Positions 45,778 through 54,011 of a DNA stretch of 64,000 nt are shown in pieces. The notes beneath the pieces are model-generated. The model saw only the letters and a list, made by a program, of their open reading frames with translations. It did not search any database and had not been told where the DNA came from. This stretch comes from Paenarthrobacter aurescens (lineage in GTDB: Bacteria; Actinomycetota; Actinomycetes; Actinomycetales; Micrococcaceae): positions 4,154,001 to 4,218,000 of the forward strand of contig NZ_CP157456.1 of NCBI RefSeq assembly GCF_041549525.1. Direction: 5' to 3'. Numbering within the stretch: position 1 is the first letter of the stretch; each line of letters begins with the position of its first letter. The position numbers and the translations under genes were made by a program.

Positions 45778-46221
45778 TCAATTGGGTTGGTTGGCGTCAA
45801 TCTCGGCGAATACTTTCTGGGCCGTCTTGAAGGCCGAGTTGGCCGACGGCACACTGCAGTAAATGGCGGTCTGCAGCAGGATTTCCTTGATTTCGTCCCT
45901 GCTCAGTCCGTTGTTGAGGGCTGCCCTGATGTGCATGGCCAGCTCCTCCCAGTGGCCATGCGCCACCAGTGCCGTGAGGGTGACGGCGGAACGCATTTGC
46001 CGGCTCAGGCCCGGCCGCGTCCAAATGCCACCCCAGGCGATCCTGGTGATCATGTCCTGATAGTCCTCAGTGAAGGAATCCTTGGCGGCGTTGGCGCGGT
46101 CCACGTGCGCATCGCCCAGCACTTCGCGGCGGACCACCATGCCGGCGTCGTAAATGTCCTGCGCAGTAGCCTCGGGCTGTACGGCGCCATTCCGTTCGGA
46201 AGCGTTGTATTCAGGGCTCAC
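45778..46221 (-). CDS. pcaC: 4-carboxymuconolactone decarboxylase
   Basis: A 147-residue helical protein that decarboxylates 4-carboxymuconolactone to 3-oxoadipate enol-lactone. RSAVTLTALVAHGHWEELAMHIRAALNNGLSRDEIKEILLQTAIYCSVPSANSAF is the family core, with the usual conserved His and Cys. The GTG start overlaps the pcaD stop (GTGA). In many actinobacteria pcaC and pcaD are fused as pcaL; here they are separate but translationally coupled. Confidence 0.95.
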   Translation of the reverse strand: MSPEYNASERNGAVQPEATAQDIYDAGMVVRREVLGDAHVDRANAAKDSFTEDYQDMITRIAWGGIWTRPGLSRQMRSAVTLTALVAHGHWEELAMHIRAALNNGLSRDEIKEILLQTAIYCSVPSANSAFKTAQKVFAEIDANQPN

Positions 46222-47021
46222 AGTCCGTTCTCCTTCATGAAAGTGCGCATCAAATCAGCCACGGCGGCCGGTGCCTCTGCCGGGGCGAGGTGCCCGACGC
46301 CGTCGAGCGTTTCCACCACGGCAGACCCTCCACCGGCGCGGATGCCTTCGGCCGTTTCTTCGGCGAGCGACGGCGGCGCTACTGAATCCTCGACGCCGGC
46401 AATCACCTGGGTGGGGACAGTGATGCTGCCGAGTTGCTCGCGAACGTCGAAAGTGGCGAGGGCTTCGCAGCAGAACGAGTAGCCAAAGCGGTCGGCGTCG
46501 CGGAGCGCGTGCAGGAGGCGGCTGCTGATCTCCGGCTGGCGGTCCATGAAGCCGGGCCCGAACCAGCGCTCGGCGGAACCTTGGATCATCACGGGTGTGC
46601 CGAGTTTCCGAACCGTCCCGGCACGTTCCAGCCAACCCTCGGGGGTGCCCAGCTTGGCGCCGCTGCATTGGACGGACAGGCTGCGGAGGCGGTGGCCGTG
46701 CTTGATGCCGAGCTGCAGGCCCGTGGCCCCGCCCAGGGAAACACCGGCGTAGTGGAACGCTGATTCCGGCGACACCGAGTCAACAAGATCCACGACGGCG
46801 TCAGCCAGTTCCGCAACATCGAAGCCTTCCGTGACGGTTGGCGAGATGCCGTGACCGGGGAGGTCCCAGCCGATGACGTCGTAGTCATCGCCGAGGAGGG
46901 CCGCCGTTTCAGTCCACAGCACAGTGGACGTGCCCAGCGACGGACCCACTACCAAGAGCGGCTTGGCTCCGAGTTCGCGCTGCGGGGACAGCAGCACGGC
47001 CTTGACTGTTGGCTTAGCCAC
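46218..47021 (-). CDS. pcaD: 3-oxoadipate enol-lactonase
   Basis: A 267-residue alpha/beta hydrolase that opens the enol-lactone to 3-oxoadipate. The nucleophile serine is in HYAGVSLGGATG; the oxyanion-hole region is VVGPSLGTSTVLW and the catalytic His is in GVGHLAPAEAP. I chose GTG at 47021, preceded by AAAGGAG and overlapping the pcaB stop by 8 bases; an ATG 27 bases earlier is possible. It is coupled to pcaC downstream. Confidence 0.92.
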   Translation of the reverse strand: MAKPTVKAVLLSPQRELGAKPLLVVGPSLGTSTVLWTETAALLGDDYDVIGWDLPGHGISPTVTEGFDVAELADAVVDLVDSVSPESAFHYAGVSLGGATGLQLGIKHGHRLRSLSVQCSGAKLGTPEGWLERAGTVRKLGTPVMIQGSAERWFGPGFMDRQPEISSRLLHALRDADRFGYSFCCEALATFDVREQLGSITVPTQVIAGVEDSVAPPSLAEETAEGIRAGGGSAVVETLDGVGHLAPAEAPAAVADLMRTFMKENGL

Positions 47022-48432
47022 GAGTGGCTCCTTTCGAGGTTCCTGCATAATCCGGGTAGGCGGCCAGGATGCGGCGGCTGATCTCCGCGGCCTCGCCGAG
47101 GTAGCTCGCGGGGTCCAGGAGGGCGTCAAGTTCGGCGTCAGGGAGCTTGTCCGCGGGGACGGCTTCCCGCAGGAGTTTGGTGTAGATGCGTCTCTGTTCT
47201 GCAGCAGGCGCCTTCAGGGTTTCGTCGACGACGCCCTGCAGCTTCTGCTTCCCGTCCTCGCCCAGGAGAGGCGCGACGGCGGCCGACACACCTTCGCTGA
47301 GCAGCAGCGGCCCGGAGATTTCCAGGTTCCTGCGCATCGCATCGGGGAAGACGCGGAGGCCCTCGGTGAGTTCGCGAAGGTGCCCGGCGGCTCCGAGCGC
47401 AAGGGCCAGGAGTTGGCGGAGCGCGGGCCATTCACTGTGCCAGGCACCATCGGGTCGCTCGTCGTTGAATGTTGCTGCGGCAAGGTGCAGTTGCGCTGCC
47501 AGACCGGGAGCCTGCAACGCCGCACTGCGGATCAGCACGGACAACACGGGGTTCTGCTTCTGCGGCATGGCAGAGGAAACACCACGGCCGGCAGCCAAGG
47601 GTTCGCCGAGTTCGCCGACTTCCGGGCGACTCAGGAACAGCAGGTCTGCAGCGATCTTGCCGAAGGAATCGATCAGGGCGGCGAGCCCGTCGCCGAATGC
47701 CGTGACGGCGATCCGGTTGGTGTGCCACGGGGCGTGAGCAGGAGCCAGTCCAAGCCGTGCGGCCAGGGAATCCGCCAAGGTGAACGGCGTCGAGCCGGAG
47801 CCTGCCGTCAGCTTGGTCCCGGAGGCCAACGTTCCGCCGGCGCCACCAAACTGCACCGGCAAATCCAACGACTCCACACGGGAAGCCGCAGCCGTCACCC
47901 CCTGGAACCACTGCGCAGCCTTGAGCCCGAACGTGTAGGGAAGCGCGTGCTGCGTCAGACTCCTGCCCACGCACAGCGTGTCCGCATGCTGCTCCACCAA
48001 GGTGGCGAGCGCCGTCGTCGTGCGCTTTGCTTCAAGCAGGAGCTCCGAAACGGTGCGGCTGGCGAGCAGCATCAGGGCAGAGTCCAGGACGTCCTGGCTG
48101 GTCAGCGAGGTGTGGACAGCTTTGGTGGCGCCGATCCCGGAGGCGTCCAGCTCCCGGACGCGGGCGCGCAAGTCGCCGAGCAGCGGGATGACCGGGTTTC
48201 CGCCACCTTGGGCGCGTTCCGCTACTGAAGCTACGTCGTAGAAGTCAACATGGGCGGCTTCGGCCACCACAGCGGCAGATCCGGCAGGAACCAGTCCCGC
48301 TTCCTCAAGGACTGCAGCCCAGGAGGCTTCGACGTCGAGGATTGCCGTCATGACGGCACGGTCACCGGTCAGCGCGGCCACAGAGGGCGACGCCGACACC
48401 GGGCTGAGGAGGCCGAAGTCGCCGCTGGTCAT
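47014..48432 (-). CDS. pcaB: 3-carboxy-cis,cis-muconate cycloisomerase
   Basis: A 472-residue member of the fumarase/argininosuccinate-lyase superfamily. It lactonises 3-carboxymuconate, the product of PcaGH. The superfamily signature is SSAMPQKQNPVLS at about residue 285; EAAHVDFYDV and GATKAVHTSLTSQDVLDSA carry the other active-site residues. The ATG overlaps the pcaG stop by 4 bases (ATGA). Confidence 0.95.
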   Translation of the reverse strand: MTSGDFGLLSPVSASPSVAALTGDRAVMTAILDVEASWAAVLEEAGLVPAGSAAVVAEAAHVDFYDVASVAERAQGGGNPVIPLLGDLRARVRELDASGIGATKAVHTSLTSQDVLDSALMLLASRTVSELLLEAKRTTTALATLVEQHADTLCVGRSLTQHALPYTFGLKAAQWFQGVTAAASRVESLDLPVQFGGAGGTLASGTKLTAGSGSTPFTLADSLAARLGLAPAHAPWHTNRIAVTAFGDGLAALIDSFGKIAADLLFLSRPEVGELGEPLAAGRGVSSAMPQKQNPVLSVLIRSAALQAPGLAAQLHLAAATFNDERPDGAWHSEWPALRQLLALALGAAGHLRELTEGLRVFPDAMRRNLEISGPLLLSEGVSAAVAPLLGEDGKQKLQGVVDETLKAPAAEQRRIYTKLLREAVPADKLPDAELDALLDPASYLGEAAEISRRILAAYPDYAGTSKGATRG

Positions 48433-49043
48433 GCCTGGTTTTCCTTGGCTGAATGGTCCGCGTTGACGCTGGTTTCCAATGAGCCGTCCTGCTGGAAGTC
48501 CAGGAACACGGTTTCGTCGCCGCCCTGCAGACGGATGTCCCAGGTGAGGCCGCCGTCGGGATCGCGGCGTGCAATGAGAGTCTTGCGGCGCTCGGGGTCC
48601 AGGGAGCTCAAGAGAGGATCCTTGGCGAGGGCTTCCTCGTTTTCCGGCAGGTACATGCGGGTGAAGAGGCGGTTCATGAGGCCGCGGGCGAAGACGGCCA
48701 CGGAGATGAACGGCGCTGCGCCCGGCTTAAGCGGGCCGGGGTTGACCGTGGTGAACGTGTACACACCGGAGTTGCCCACGGAGCCTCGGCCCCAGCCGGT
48801 GAACGTGTAACCATCGCGGACCAGAGAGCCGGTGCGCTGGACGATGTTGCCCTCGGAGTCCGGCTGCCAGATTTCCAGGATGGCGTCCGGGATGGGGTTG
48901 CCGGCGCCGTCGTACACGGTGCCTTGGAGGCGGATGCTGCCCGGGACGCCCGGTGCCAGGAGTTCGTTGTCCTTGGTGAACGGGAGTGCGTAGCCGTAGA
49001 AGGGGCCTACGGTTTGGCCCGGTGTGGGTGCCAGCTTGCTCAT
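48429..49043 (-). CDS. pcaG: Protocatechuate 3,4-dioxygenase, alpha subunit
   Basis: A 204-residue alpha chain of the non-haem iron ring-cleaving dioxygenase. It opens LAPTPGQTVGPFYGYALPF and has the intradiol-dioxygenase beta core GTVYDGAGNPIPDAILEIWQPDSEG. As in known alpha chains, it lacks the iron ligands carried by the beta chain. It follows pcaH with a 4-base gap. The PcaGH pair opens protocatechuate between its hydroxyls to 3-carboxy-cis,cis-muconate. Confidence 0.96.
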   Translation of the reverse strand: MSKLAPTPGQTVGPFYGYALPFTKDNELLAPGVPGSIRLQGTVYDGAGNPIPDAILEIWQPDSEGNIVQRTGSLVRDGYTFTGWGRGSVGNSGVYTFTTVNPGPLKPGAAPFISVAVFARGLMNRLFTRMYLPENEEALAKDPLLSSLDPERRKTLIARRDPDGGLTWDIRLQGGDETVFLDFQQDGSLETSVNADHSAKENQA

Positions 49044-49047
49044 GCGC

Positions 49048-49917
49048 TTACTCCTCGTCCCCGGCGTCGCCGTATGCTTCGTTTTCCGTCCAGGTCCGCT
49101 TGGAACCGGTCAGGATGATGTCCCACTTGTAGCCCAGGGCCCATTCAGGGCTCGTCAGCTCATGGTCGTACTGTGCCACCAGGCGGTCGCGGGCGTCCTG
49201 GTCCACGATCGACTGGTAAATGGGGTCCAGCGGGAAGAGCTGATCGCCCGGGAAGTACATCTGGGTGACGATCCGCTGGGTGAATTCCGAGCCGAACATG
49301 GAGAAGTGGATGTGCGCCGGACGCCAGGCGTTCAGGTGGTTCTTCCACGGATACGCGCCGGGCTTGATGGTGGTGAAGCTGTAGGAGCCATCCGCGCCGG
49401 TGATGCAACGCCCGACGCCGGTGAAGTTGGGGTCCAGCGGTGCGGGGTGCTGATCGCGCTTGTGGATGTAGCGGCCGGAGGCGTTGGCCTGCCAGATCTC
49501 CACGAGCTGGCCCGCAACCGGCCTGCCGTCGCCATCAAGGACGCGGCCGGCCACGATGATGCGTTCACCCTGGGGTTCGCCGTTGTGCTGGATGGTCAGG
49601 TCCGACTCCAGGGCGTGCACATCCTGGTGACCGAAAGCTGGCGAGTAGAGTTCGATCGTCTCCGGGTCCGCGTGATGCAGGTTCTTGGTGGGGTGGCGCA
49701 GGATGCTGCTGCGGTAAGGCGCGTAGTCCAGGCGCGGCATGGTCTCCGGTGCCCGGCCGTTCTTGAGGGCCTCGGCGTAGCGGTCGCCCATGGCTTTGAT
49801 CTCAGCACTGAGATCGGCCTGGGTCTCCACCTTCTTGGACTCGTGTGCGGCGTGTGGCTCAGCTGGCGGCACGAGTTCCTCTGATTCGAGCGCCTGTGCT
49901 GTCTGTTCCTGTGGCAC
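49048..49917 (-). CDS. pcaH: Protocatechuate 3,4-dioxygenase, beta subunit
   Basis: A 289-residue catalytic chain that binds Fe(III). The expected ligands are visible: Tyr in SGRYIHKRDQHP, Tyr in GAYPWKNHLNAW, and two His in RPAHIHFSMFG. The beta core GRVLDGDGRPVAGQLVEIWQANASG precedes them. The first 40 residues are a less conserved leader. GTG start at 49917 with AAAGGAG upstream. Downstream come pcaG, B, D, C, F, I and J in one run. Confidence 0.96.
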   Translation of the reverse strand: MPQEQTAQALESEELVPPAEPHAAHESKKVETQADLSAEIKAMGDRYAEALKNGRAPETMPRLDYAPYRSSILRHPTKNLHHADPETIELYSPAFGHQDVHALESDLTIQHNGEPQGERIIVAGRVLDGDGRPVAGQLVEIWQANASGRYIHKRDQHPAPLDPNFTGVGRCITGADGSYSFTTIKPGAYPWKNHLNAWRPAHIHFSMFGSEFTQRIVTQMYFPGDQLFPLDPIYQSIVDQDARDRLVAQYDHELTSPEWALGYKWDIILTGSKRTWTENEAYGDAGDEE

Positions 49918-49967
49918 GGCCGGCTCCTTTCGGTTGACGGTTCTGGTTCATTTGCGGGGCAGCGGAT

Positions 49968-51839
49968 TTACACCCGGTGGAGCGAGTCATATTGGACGGC
50001 GTGGCGCACAGGGGCGTTGGGCGCCCCATAGCCGTCATAGTTGCCGCGGCGCTCCACCATTTCGAAGAACACACTGCCCACGGTGGCGGTGTAGAAGTGG
50101 AGGAACTCGCCGTTGGCGTCCCGGTCATACAGGAGGTTGAGCTCCTTGAGGGTGGCCAGGAATCCGGGTTCAAGATCGAACCGGGCGTCCAGGTCCTCGT
50201 AATAGTTGGCCGGAATCTGCAGGAACTCGAGGCCTCTCTCTTGGGCGGACCGGGCAGCTGCCACGAGGTTGTCCACGGCGAAGGCGATGTGTTCCTGGTA
50301 TGTTTTGCGCGCTGTTTGTGCCTGCTGGGCCGGTGCCAGATTCAGGACCAGCCGGACTGCCCCGTTGCTGGTCTCCATCACCTGCGAGCGCACCAAGCCG
50401 CTGGGGCTGGGGACTTCGGCGAACGGCTGCGGTTCCAGTGCAAGGGCGCTGGTGTAGAAGAGGACGGCTTCGTCAAAGTGTTGCCACGGCTGGGCCAGGT
50501 TCACGTGGTCAATGACCGCGTTTTGTGTTTCCGTGGACCGGTCCAAACCTTCGCCGAACTCGTGCGTCCACGCTGCGGTGCCGTCCGGGCTTCCCTGGCA
50601 CAGGAAGATTTCCGTGGAGTCCGGGGCGGAGATGCCTTGGAAGACTTCCTCGTCAGCCTGGACCTTGCGGGCCACCACAGGCGCCTTGAGTTGCTGGGCG
50701 CGAGCGGAGGCAATCACTGGGGAGTCGACGTCGAACCCCAATGCGGCGATAGCCGGCTCGGAGTGCGAGGCAGCTTGCTCGTTGATGATCACGCGGGCCT
50801 GGCCCATGGTCCAGAGCTGGACGTCTTTGGTGCGGTGCCGGCCCTGGAATCCGAACCCCAGCTGGCCCAGGAGCTTCTCCAGCTGAGCGGTGTCGTCAGC
50901 TTTTACTTCGGCGAAGTTGAAGCCTGCGGGCTCGTTCACCTTGGGCAGCGTGGCCAGTTCCATGGGATAACGACGCCGGGACGCGGCTTTGTTGTCCGGC
51001 GCATCTGCACCGGAGGCATTGGCGAGCCACTTGGCGCTCTGCTCCTCCAGCCAAATGAGCGATCGCATGGCGTCCACGGCGGTGCGCTCGGTGTCCGACT
51101 GACGGAAGACGTCGTTGAAAACCTCAAGCGACACCGGGCCCGTGTACCCGGCGCGGACAACGTGTCCCAAGAACTTGGCGAGCTCGAACTGTCCCTCACC
51201 GGGGAAAACCCGGTAGTGGCGGCTCCAGGACAGCACATCCATGGAGAGTTTGGGGGCGTCGGCAACCTGGACGAAGAAAATTTTCTCCGCGTTGATCTGC
51301 TCGATCGGTGCGGTGTCCCAGTCGCGGGACAGGATGTGGAAGGAGTCCAGGCAGGTGCCGAGGTTGGGGTGGTCCACCATCTCAACCAGGCGGTAGGCGT
51401 GCTCGTAGTCATTGACGTATTTGCCCCACGCCAGGGCTTCGTAGGCAACCTTGACGCCGTGCGCCCCGGCCAACTCTGCCAATTCCGCGAGCTGCCCGGC
51501 CCTGAGATCGTCGTCATCGATGGTGGCCGTCGCGACGTTGGAGCACACCAGGATGGTGTCCATGCCAAGGCGCTCCATCAGCTTGAACTTGGCCTCGGCC
51601 CGCTTGAGGTTGGCCTTCAGCAAATCCGGAGTGACGCCGTCGAAATCGCGGAACGGCTGGTAAAGGTCAAGGCCCAAACCCAGATCCGCAGCCATTTTGC
51701 GGACTTCCTCCGGGCTCAGCGGTGAGGTGACGAGGTCCTGCTCAAAGATCTCAATGCCGTCAAAACCCGCGATCGCGCAGGCCTGCATTTTCTCCTTCAG
51801 CGTGCCGGACAGGCAGACCGTGGCAATCCCGGTGCGCAT
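49968..51839 (-). CDS. quiC: 3-dehydroshikimate dehydratase with C-terminal HPPD-like domain
   Basis: A 623-residue two-domain protein. Residues 1 to about 290 are a sugar-isomerase-type TIM barrel (MRTGIATVCLSGTLKEKMQACAIAGFDGIEIFEQD; GTCLDSFHILSRD; GPVSLEVFNDVF) that dehydrates dehydroshikimate to protocatechuate. Residues about 310-610 are two VOC modules like 4-hydroxyphenylpyruvate dioxygenase, with metal-ligand candidates in IDHVNLAQPW, EHIAFAVDNL and VFFEMVERRGNYDGYG. This fusion matches QsuB of Corynebacterium and AsbF/QuiC-type enzymes; the role of the HPPD-like half is uncertain. It delivers the substrate of PcaGH, encoded next to it. Confidence 0.92.
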   Translation of the reverse strand: MRTGIATVCLSGTLKEKMQACAIAGFDGIEIFEQDLVTSPLSPEEVRKMAADLGLGLDLYQPFRDFDGVTPDLLKANLKRAEAKFKLMERLGMDTILVCSNVATATIDDDDLRAGQLAELAELAGAHGVKVAYEALAWGKYVNDYEHAYRLVEMVDHPNLGTCLDSFHILSRDWDTAPIEQINAEKIFFVQVADAPKLSMDVLSWSRHYRVFPGEGQFELAKFLGHVVRAGYTGPVSLEVFNDVFRQSDTERTAVDAMRSLIWLEEQSAKWLANASGADAPDNKAASRRRYPMELATLPKVNEPAGFNFAEVKADDTAQLEKLLGQLGFGFQGRHRTKDVQLWTMGQARVIINEQAASHSEPAIAALGFDVDSPVIASARAQQLKAPVVARKVQADEEVFQGISAPDSTEIFLCQGSPDGTAAWTHEFGEGLDRSTETQNAVIDHVNLAQPWQHFDEAVLFYTSALALEPQPFAEVPSPSGLVRSQVMETSNGAVRLVLNLAPAQQAQTARKTYQEHIAFAVDNLVAAARSAQERGLEFLQIPANYYEDLDARFDLEPGFLATLKELNLLYDRDANGEFLHFYTATVGSVFFEMVERRGNYDGYGAPNAPVRHAVQYDSLHRV

Positions 51840-52741
51840 CAGTTGCCCGCCTTTGCAAGCTGGGGGGCTTCTTCCTCTTTGGCAATCAGCTCCAGGAAGT
51901 GTGCCCGCATCCGCTCCCGGTCAGCTTCGCGTCCCGTGATCAGCTGGAAGGCGTCCGCAGCCTGACCCACTGCCATCCGGCCGCCGTCCAGGACCTCGCA
52001 GCCCTTGGCGCGCGCTTCGCGGACCAGCTGCGTTTCGATGGGCCGGTAGACGATGTCCGCTACCCAGTGCCGGGGCTGCAGAAGGTCAATGTCCAGGGGA
52101 AGCCCGGGGTGGGCGGCCATGCCTACCGGGGTGCAGTGCACCAGGCCGTCAGCAAGGTCCATGATGTGGCTCAGCTCGGTGGTGCTGCGCGGGGTGACCG
52201 TGGCTTCGGGGAAGAGTGCGCCCAGCTCGGAAGCGCGTTCCGCAGCACGGGCAGGGTCCATGTCCACCAGGTCCAGCGTGCTGACGCCGGCGGTGAGGAG
52301 CGCGTAAGCAACGGCCGAGCCGGCACCGCCGGCACCGAGCTGCACCACGCGGTCCAGCTTCGCCCCGGGGAGTCCGTCGGCGAGCGCCGAGCCGAAACCC
52401 GAGAAATCCGTGTTGTGGCCTATCAGCCGATCGTCCCGGATCAGGACGGTGTTGACGGCACCCAGGCGCGCGGCGTCGTCGGAAATTTCATCAAGGTGCT
52501 TCAGTACCAGCTGTTTGCACGGGTGCGTGATGTTAAGGCCGTTGTAGCCCATGCGCTGGGCTGCGATGAGGAGATCCCCGACGGCGGTGGCCGGCAATGC
52601 CAGCTGCAGGAGGTCGATGGGGCGGTACAGCAAGCGAAGGCCCTGCACATCGGCTTCACGTTCATGCATGGGCGGCGTGAGCGAGGGCATGACGCCTTCG
52701 CCTATGAGGCCCACCAGAACGGACTCGGCTCGGTTGCTCAT
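51839..52741 (-). CDS. aroE: Shikimate/quinate dehydrogenase
   Basis: A 300-residue NAD(P)-dependent dehydrogenase. The substrate site is visible in GEGVMPSLTPPMHEREA and GYNGLNITHPCKQLV (catalytic Lys), with the Asp in GHNTDFSGFGSAL. The Rossmann motif is QLGAGGAGSAVAYAL. NITHPCK instead of the usual NVTxPxK, and the location beside quiC and pca, suggest the catabolic quinate/shikimate type (QsuD) rather than the biosynthetic enzyme. It is first in the long operon; its stop overlaps the quiC ATG by one base. Two GTTC-type operator boxes lie upstream at 52830-52863. Confidence 0.9.
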   Translation of the reverse strand: MSNRAESVLVGLIGEGVMPSLTPPMHEREADVQGLRLLYRPIDLLQLALPATAVGDLLIAAQRMGYNGLNITHPCKQLVLKHLDEISDDAARLGAVNTVLIRDDRLIGHNTDFSGFGSALADGLPGAKLDRVVQLGAGGAGSAVAYALLTAGVSTLDLVDMDPARAAERASELGALFPEATVTPRSTTELSHIMDLADGLVHCTPVGMAAHPGLPLDIDLLQPRHWVADIVYRPIETQLVREARAKGCEVLDGGRMAVGQAADAFQLITGREADRERMRAHFLELIAKEEEAPQLAKAGN

Positions 52742-52829
52742 CCTAAAGCTCCTTTGACTTCAGCACCGTGGACCGTGGGCGCTTTCTGAGGGCGCCGCCG
52801 GTCCGGGTGTTATTTAGATTACTACAAGT

Positions 52830-52863
52830 GTTCATATTCCGCACGCTTGTTCTTATCGCGAAC
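52830..52863. promoter_or_regulatory. Two direct 15-bp boxes, IclR-type operator candidate
   Basis: GTTCATATTCCGCAC (52830-52844) and GTTCTTATCGCGAAC (52849-52863) agree in 11 of 15 positions, 19 bases start to start; the second is nearly self-complementary. They lie about 90 bases upstream of the aroE-quiC-pca operon. Such spaced boxes are known for PcaU/PcaR-type regulators. Confidence 0.5.
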
Positions 52864-52892
52864 ATTTATGCGGCATGCCTTGGGTTTAAGGT

Positions 52893-53030
52893 GCGTTGTG
52901 GGGCCTGCTCTGCGCGGCATTCCGGGGTTTTGGGGCGCAAATCGGGCCTCACAACGGGCGGGGGCTGCGTTGCGGGGCCTGCTCTGCGCGGCATTCCGGG
53001 GTTTTGGGGCGCAAATCGGGCCTCACAACG
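52893..53030. repeat. Palindromic intergenic element, two tandem copies
   Basis: A 64-base unit at 52893-52956 and again at 52967-53030 (period 74, one base different). Each unit has a left arm starting TTG[T/C]GGGGCCTGCTCTGCGC and a right arm GCGCAAATCGGGCCTCACAA. The second copy ends 4 bases after the stop of the IclR gene at 53035. Same family as 12501 and 43012. Confidence 0.88.
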
Positions 53031-53034
53031 AGCG

Positions 53035-53805
53035 TCAGCGCTGGGGCAGGCGGGCCGCGAGTTCAGCTGCGGCTTCCTGCAGGGTGGGCACGTGCGCAAT
53101 CAACTCCTCCAGGCTCATGCGGAACACGGGGACCGCCGTGGCGAGCGATGCGAAAGCGTGGCCCTGGGAGTTCAGGACGGGCACAGCGACGGCGCGCATG
53201 CCCACCTCGTTCTCTTCATCCATGACGGCATACCCCTGCCGGCGCACTTGCTCGATTTCTTCGCGGAACTTGTCGCGATCGGTGATCGAGTGCTCCGTCA
53301 GCGGATCCAAGGGGAGCTCCTCGAGAAGTCGCTTCCGCTCGATCTCCTCCTCGAACGCCACAATCGCCTTGCCTACGGACGTGGTGTGCAGCGCGCCCAG
53401 ATGGCCGGGGTCGCTGGTGACGCGGAAGGTCTTGGGCCCGTCCACCTTGTTGACCGTGAGGTGATGGTTGCCGTCGCGGACAGAGAGGATGGTGGCCTCA
53501 TGCGTACGATCGGTAACGCGCTGGAGGACAGGCAGCGCAGTTGCCGCGAACCCGTGATGGTTTGAGACACGCTGACCCAGCTGGAAGACACGCAAGCCCA
53601 AGTGATACCGGCGCCCATCCGGCTCGTAGTCCACAAACCCGTCACGCGTCAGCGAGCCCAGTAGCCGGTAGGTGGTGCTGAAGGGAAGGCTCGCACTCCT
53701 TGCCAGATCCGCCGCACTCGCCCCGCGGGGTTCATTGCCCAATAAAACCAACAGGCTCAATGCCTTGCCGACCATGTCGGTCTTTGTGTCCTCTTTCACA
53801 CTCAT
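53035..53805 (-). CDS. IclR-family transcriptional regulator
   Basis: A 256-residue regulator with the winged helix MVGKALSLLVLLGNEPRGASAADLARSASLPFSTTYRLLGSLTRDGFVDY and an effector domain (TSVGKAIVAFEEE; RRQGYAVMDEENEVGMRAVAVPVL). It is divergent from an MHS importer, and the gap between them holds a near-perfect palindrome plus a second matching half, so it most likely controls the importer and itself. It may also act on the aroE-quiC-pca operon, whose promoter is on its other side. The effector is unknown; a hydroaromatic acid is plausible from context. Confidence 0.88.
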   Translation of the reverse strand: MSVKEDTKTDMVGKALSLLVLLGNEPRGASAADLARSASLPFSTTYRLLGSLTRDGFVDYEPDGRRYHLGLRVFQLGQRVSNHHGFAATALPVLQRVTDRTHEATILSVRDGNHHLTVNKVDGPKTFRVTSDPGHLGALHTTSVGKAIVAFEEEIERKRLLEELPLDPLTEHSITDRDKFREEIEQVRRQGYAVMDEENEVGMRAVAVPVLNSQGHAFASLATAVPVFRMSLEELIAHVPTLQEAAAELAARLPQR

Positions 53806-53813
53806 ATCTCGAT

Positions 53814-53832
53814 GCTCTCACATGGTGAGAGC
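53814..53832. promoter_or_regulatory. Operator candidate, site 1
   Basis: Perfect 8-bp arms GCTCTCAC / GTGAGAGC around a 3-base centre, 9 bases upstream of the IclR start. Probably autoregulatory. Confidence 0.65.
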
Positions 53833-53905
53833 TATTTCTAGATAGTGGCGACTTCTCTTGACAAGTGACCCCACTCACAGCCAGTATTGCTGTATTGCAC
53901 AAGTA

Positions 53906-53924
53906 GCTCTCACCATGTGGTTAC
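53906..53924. promoter_or_regulatory. Operator candidate, site 2
   Basis: GCTCTCACCATGTGGTTAC repeats the left arm of site 1 exactly, with a degenerate right arm. It lies 88 bases before the MHS transporter ATG. Confidence 0.5.
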
Positions 53925-54011
53925 TTATGTTGGGATCGACCGGCCGCACCTCGCTGGGGTCTCCCACAGAAGCCAGATCCGCGACATCGTCGTCACAGAA
54001 GGAACACCCCC

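Noticed and set aside
49977..51725. 582-codon plus-strand open frame
   Set aside because: Antisense to quiC; shadow of its codon use.
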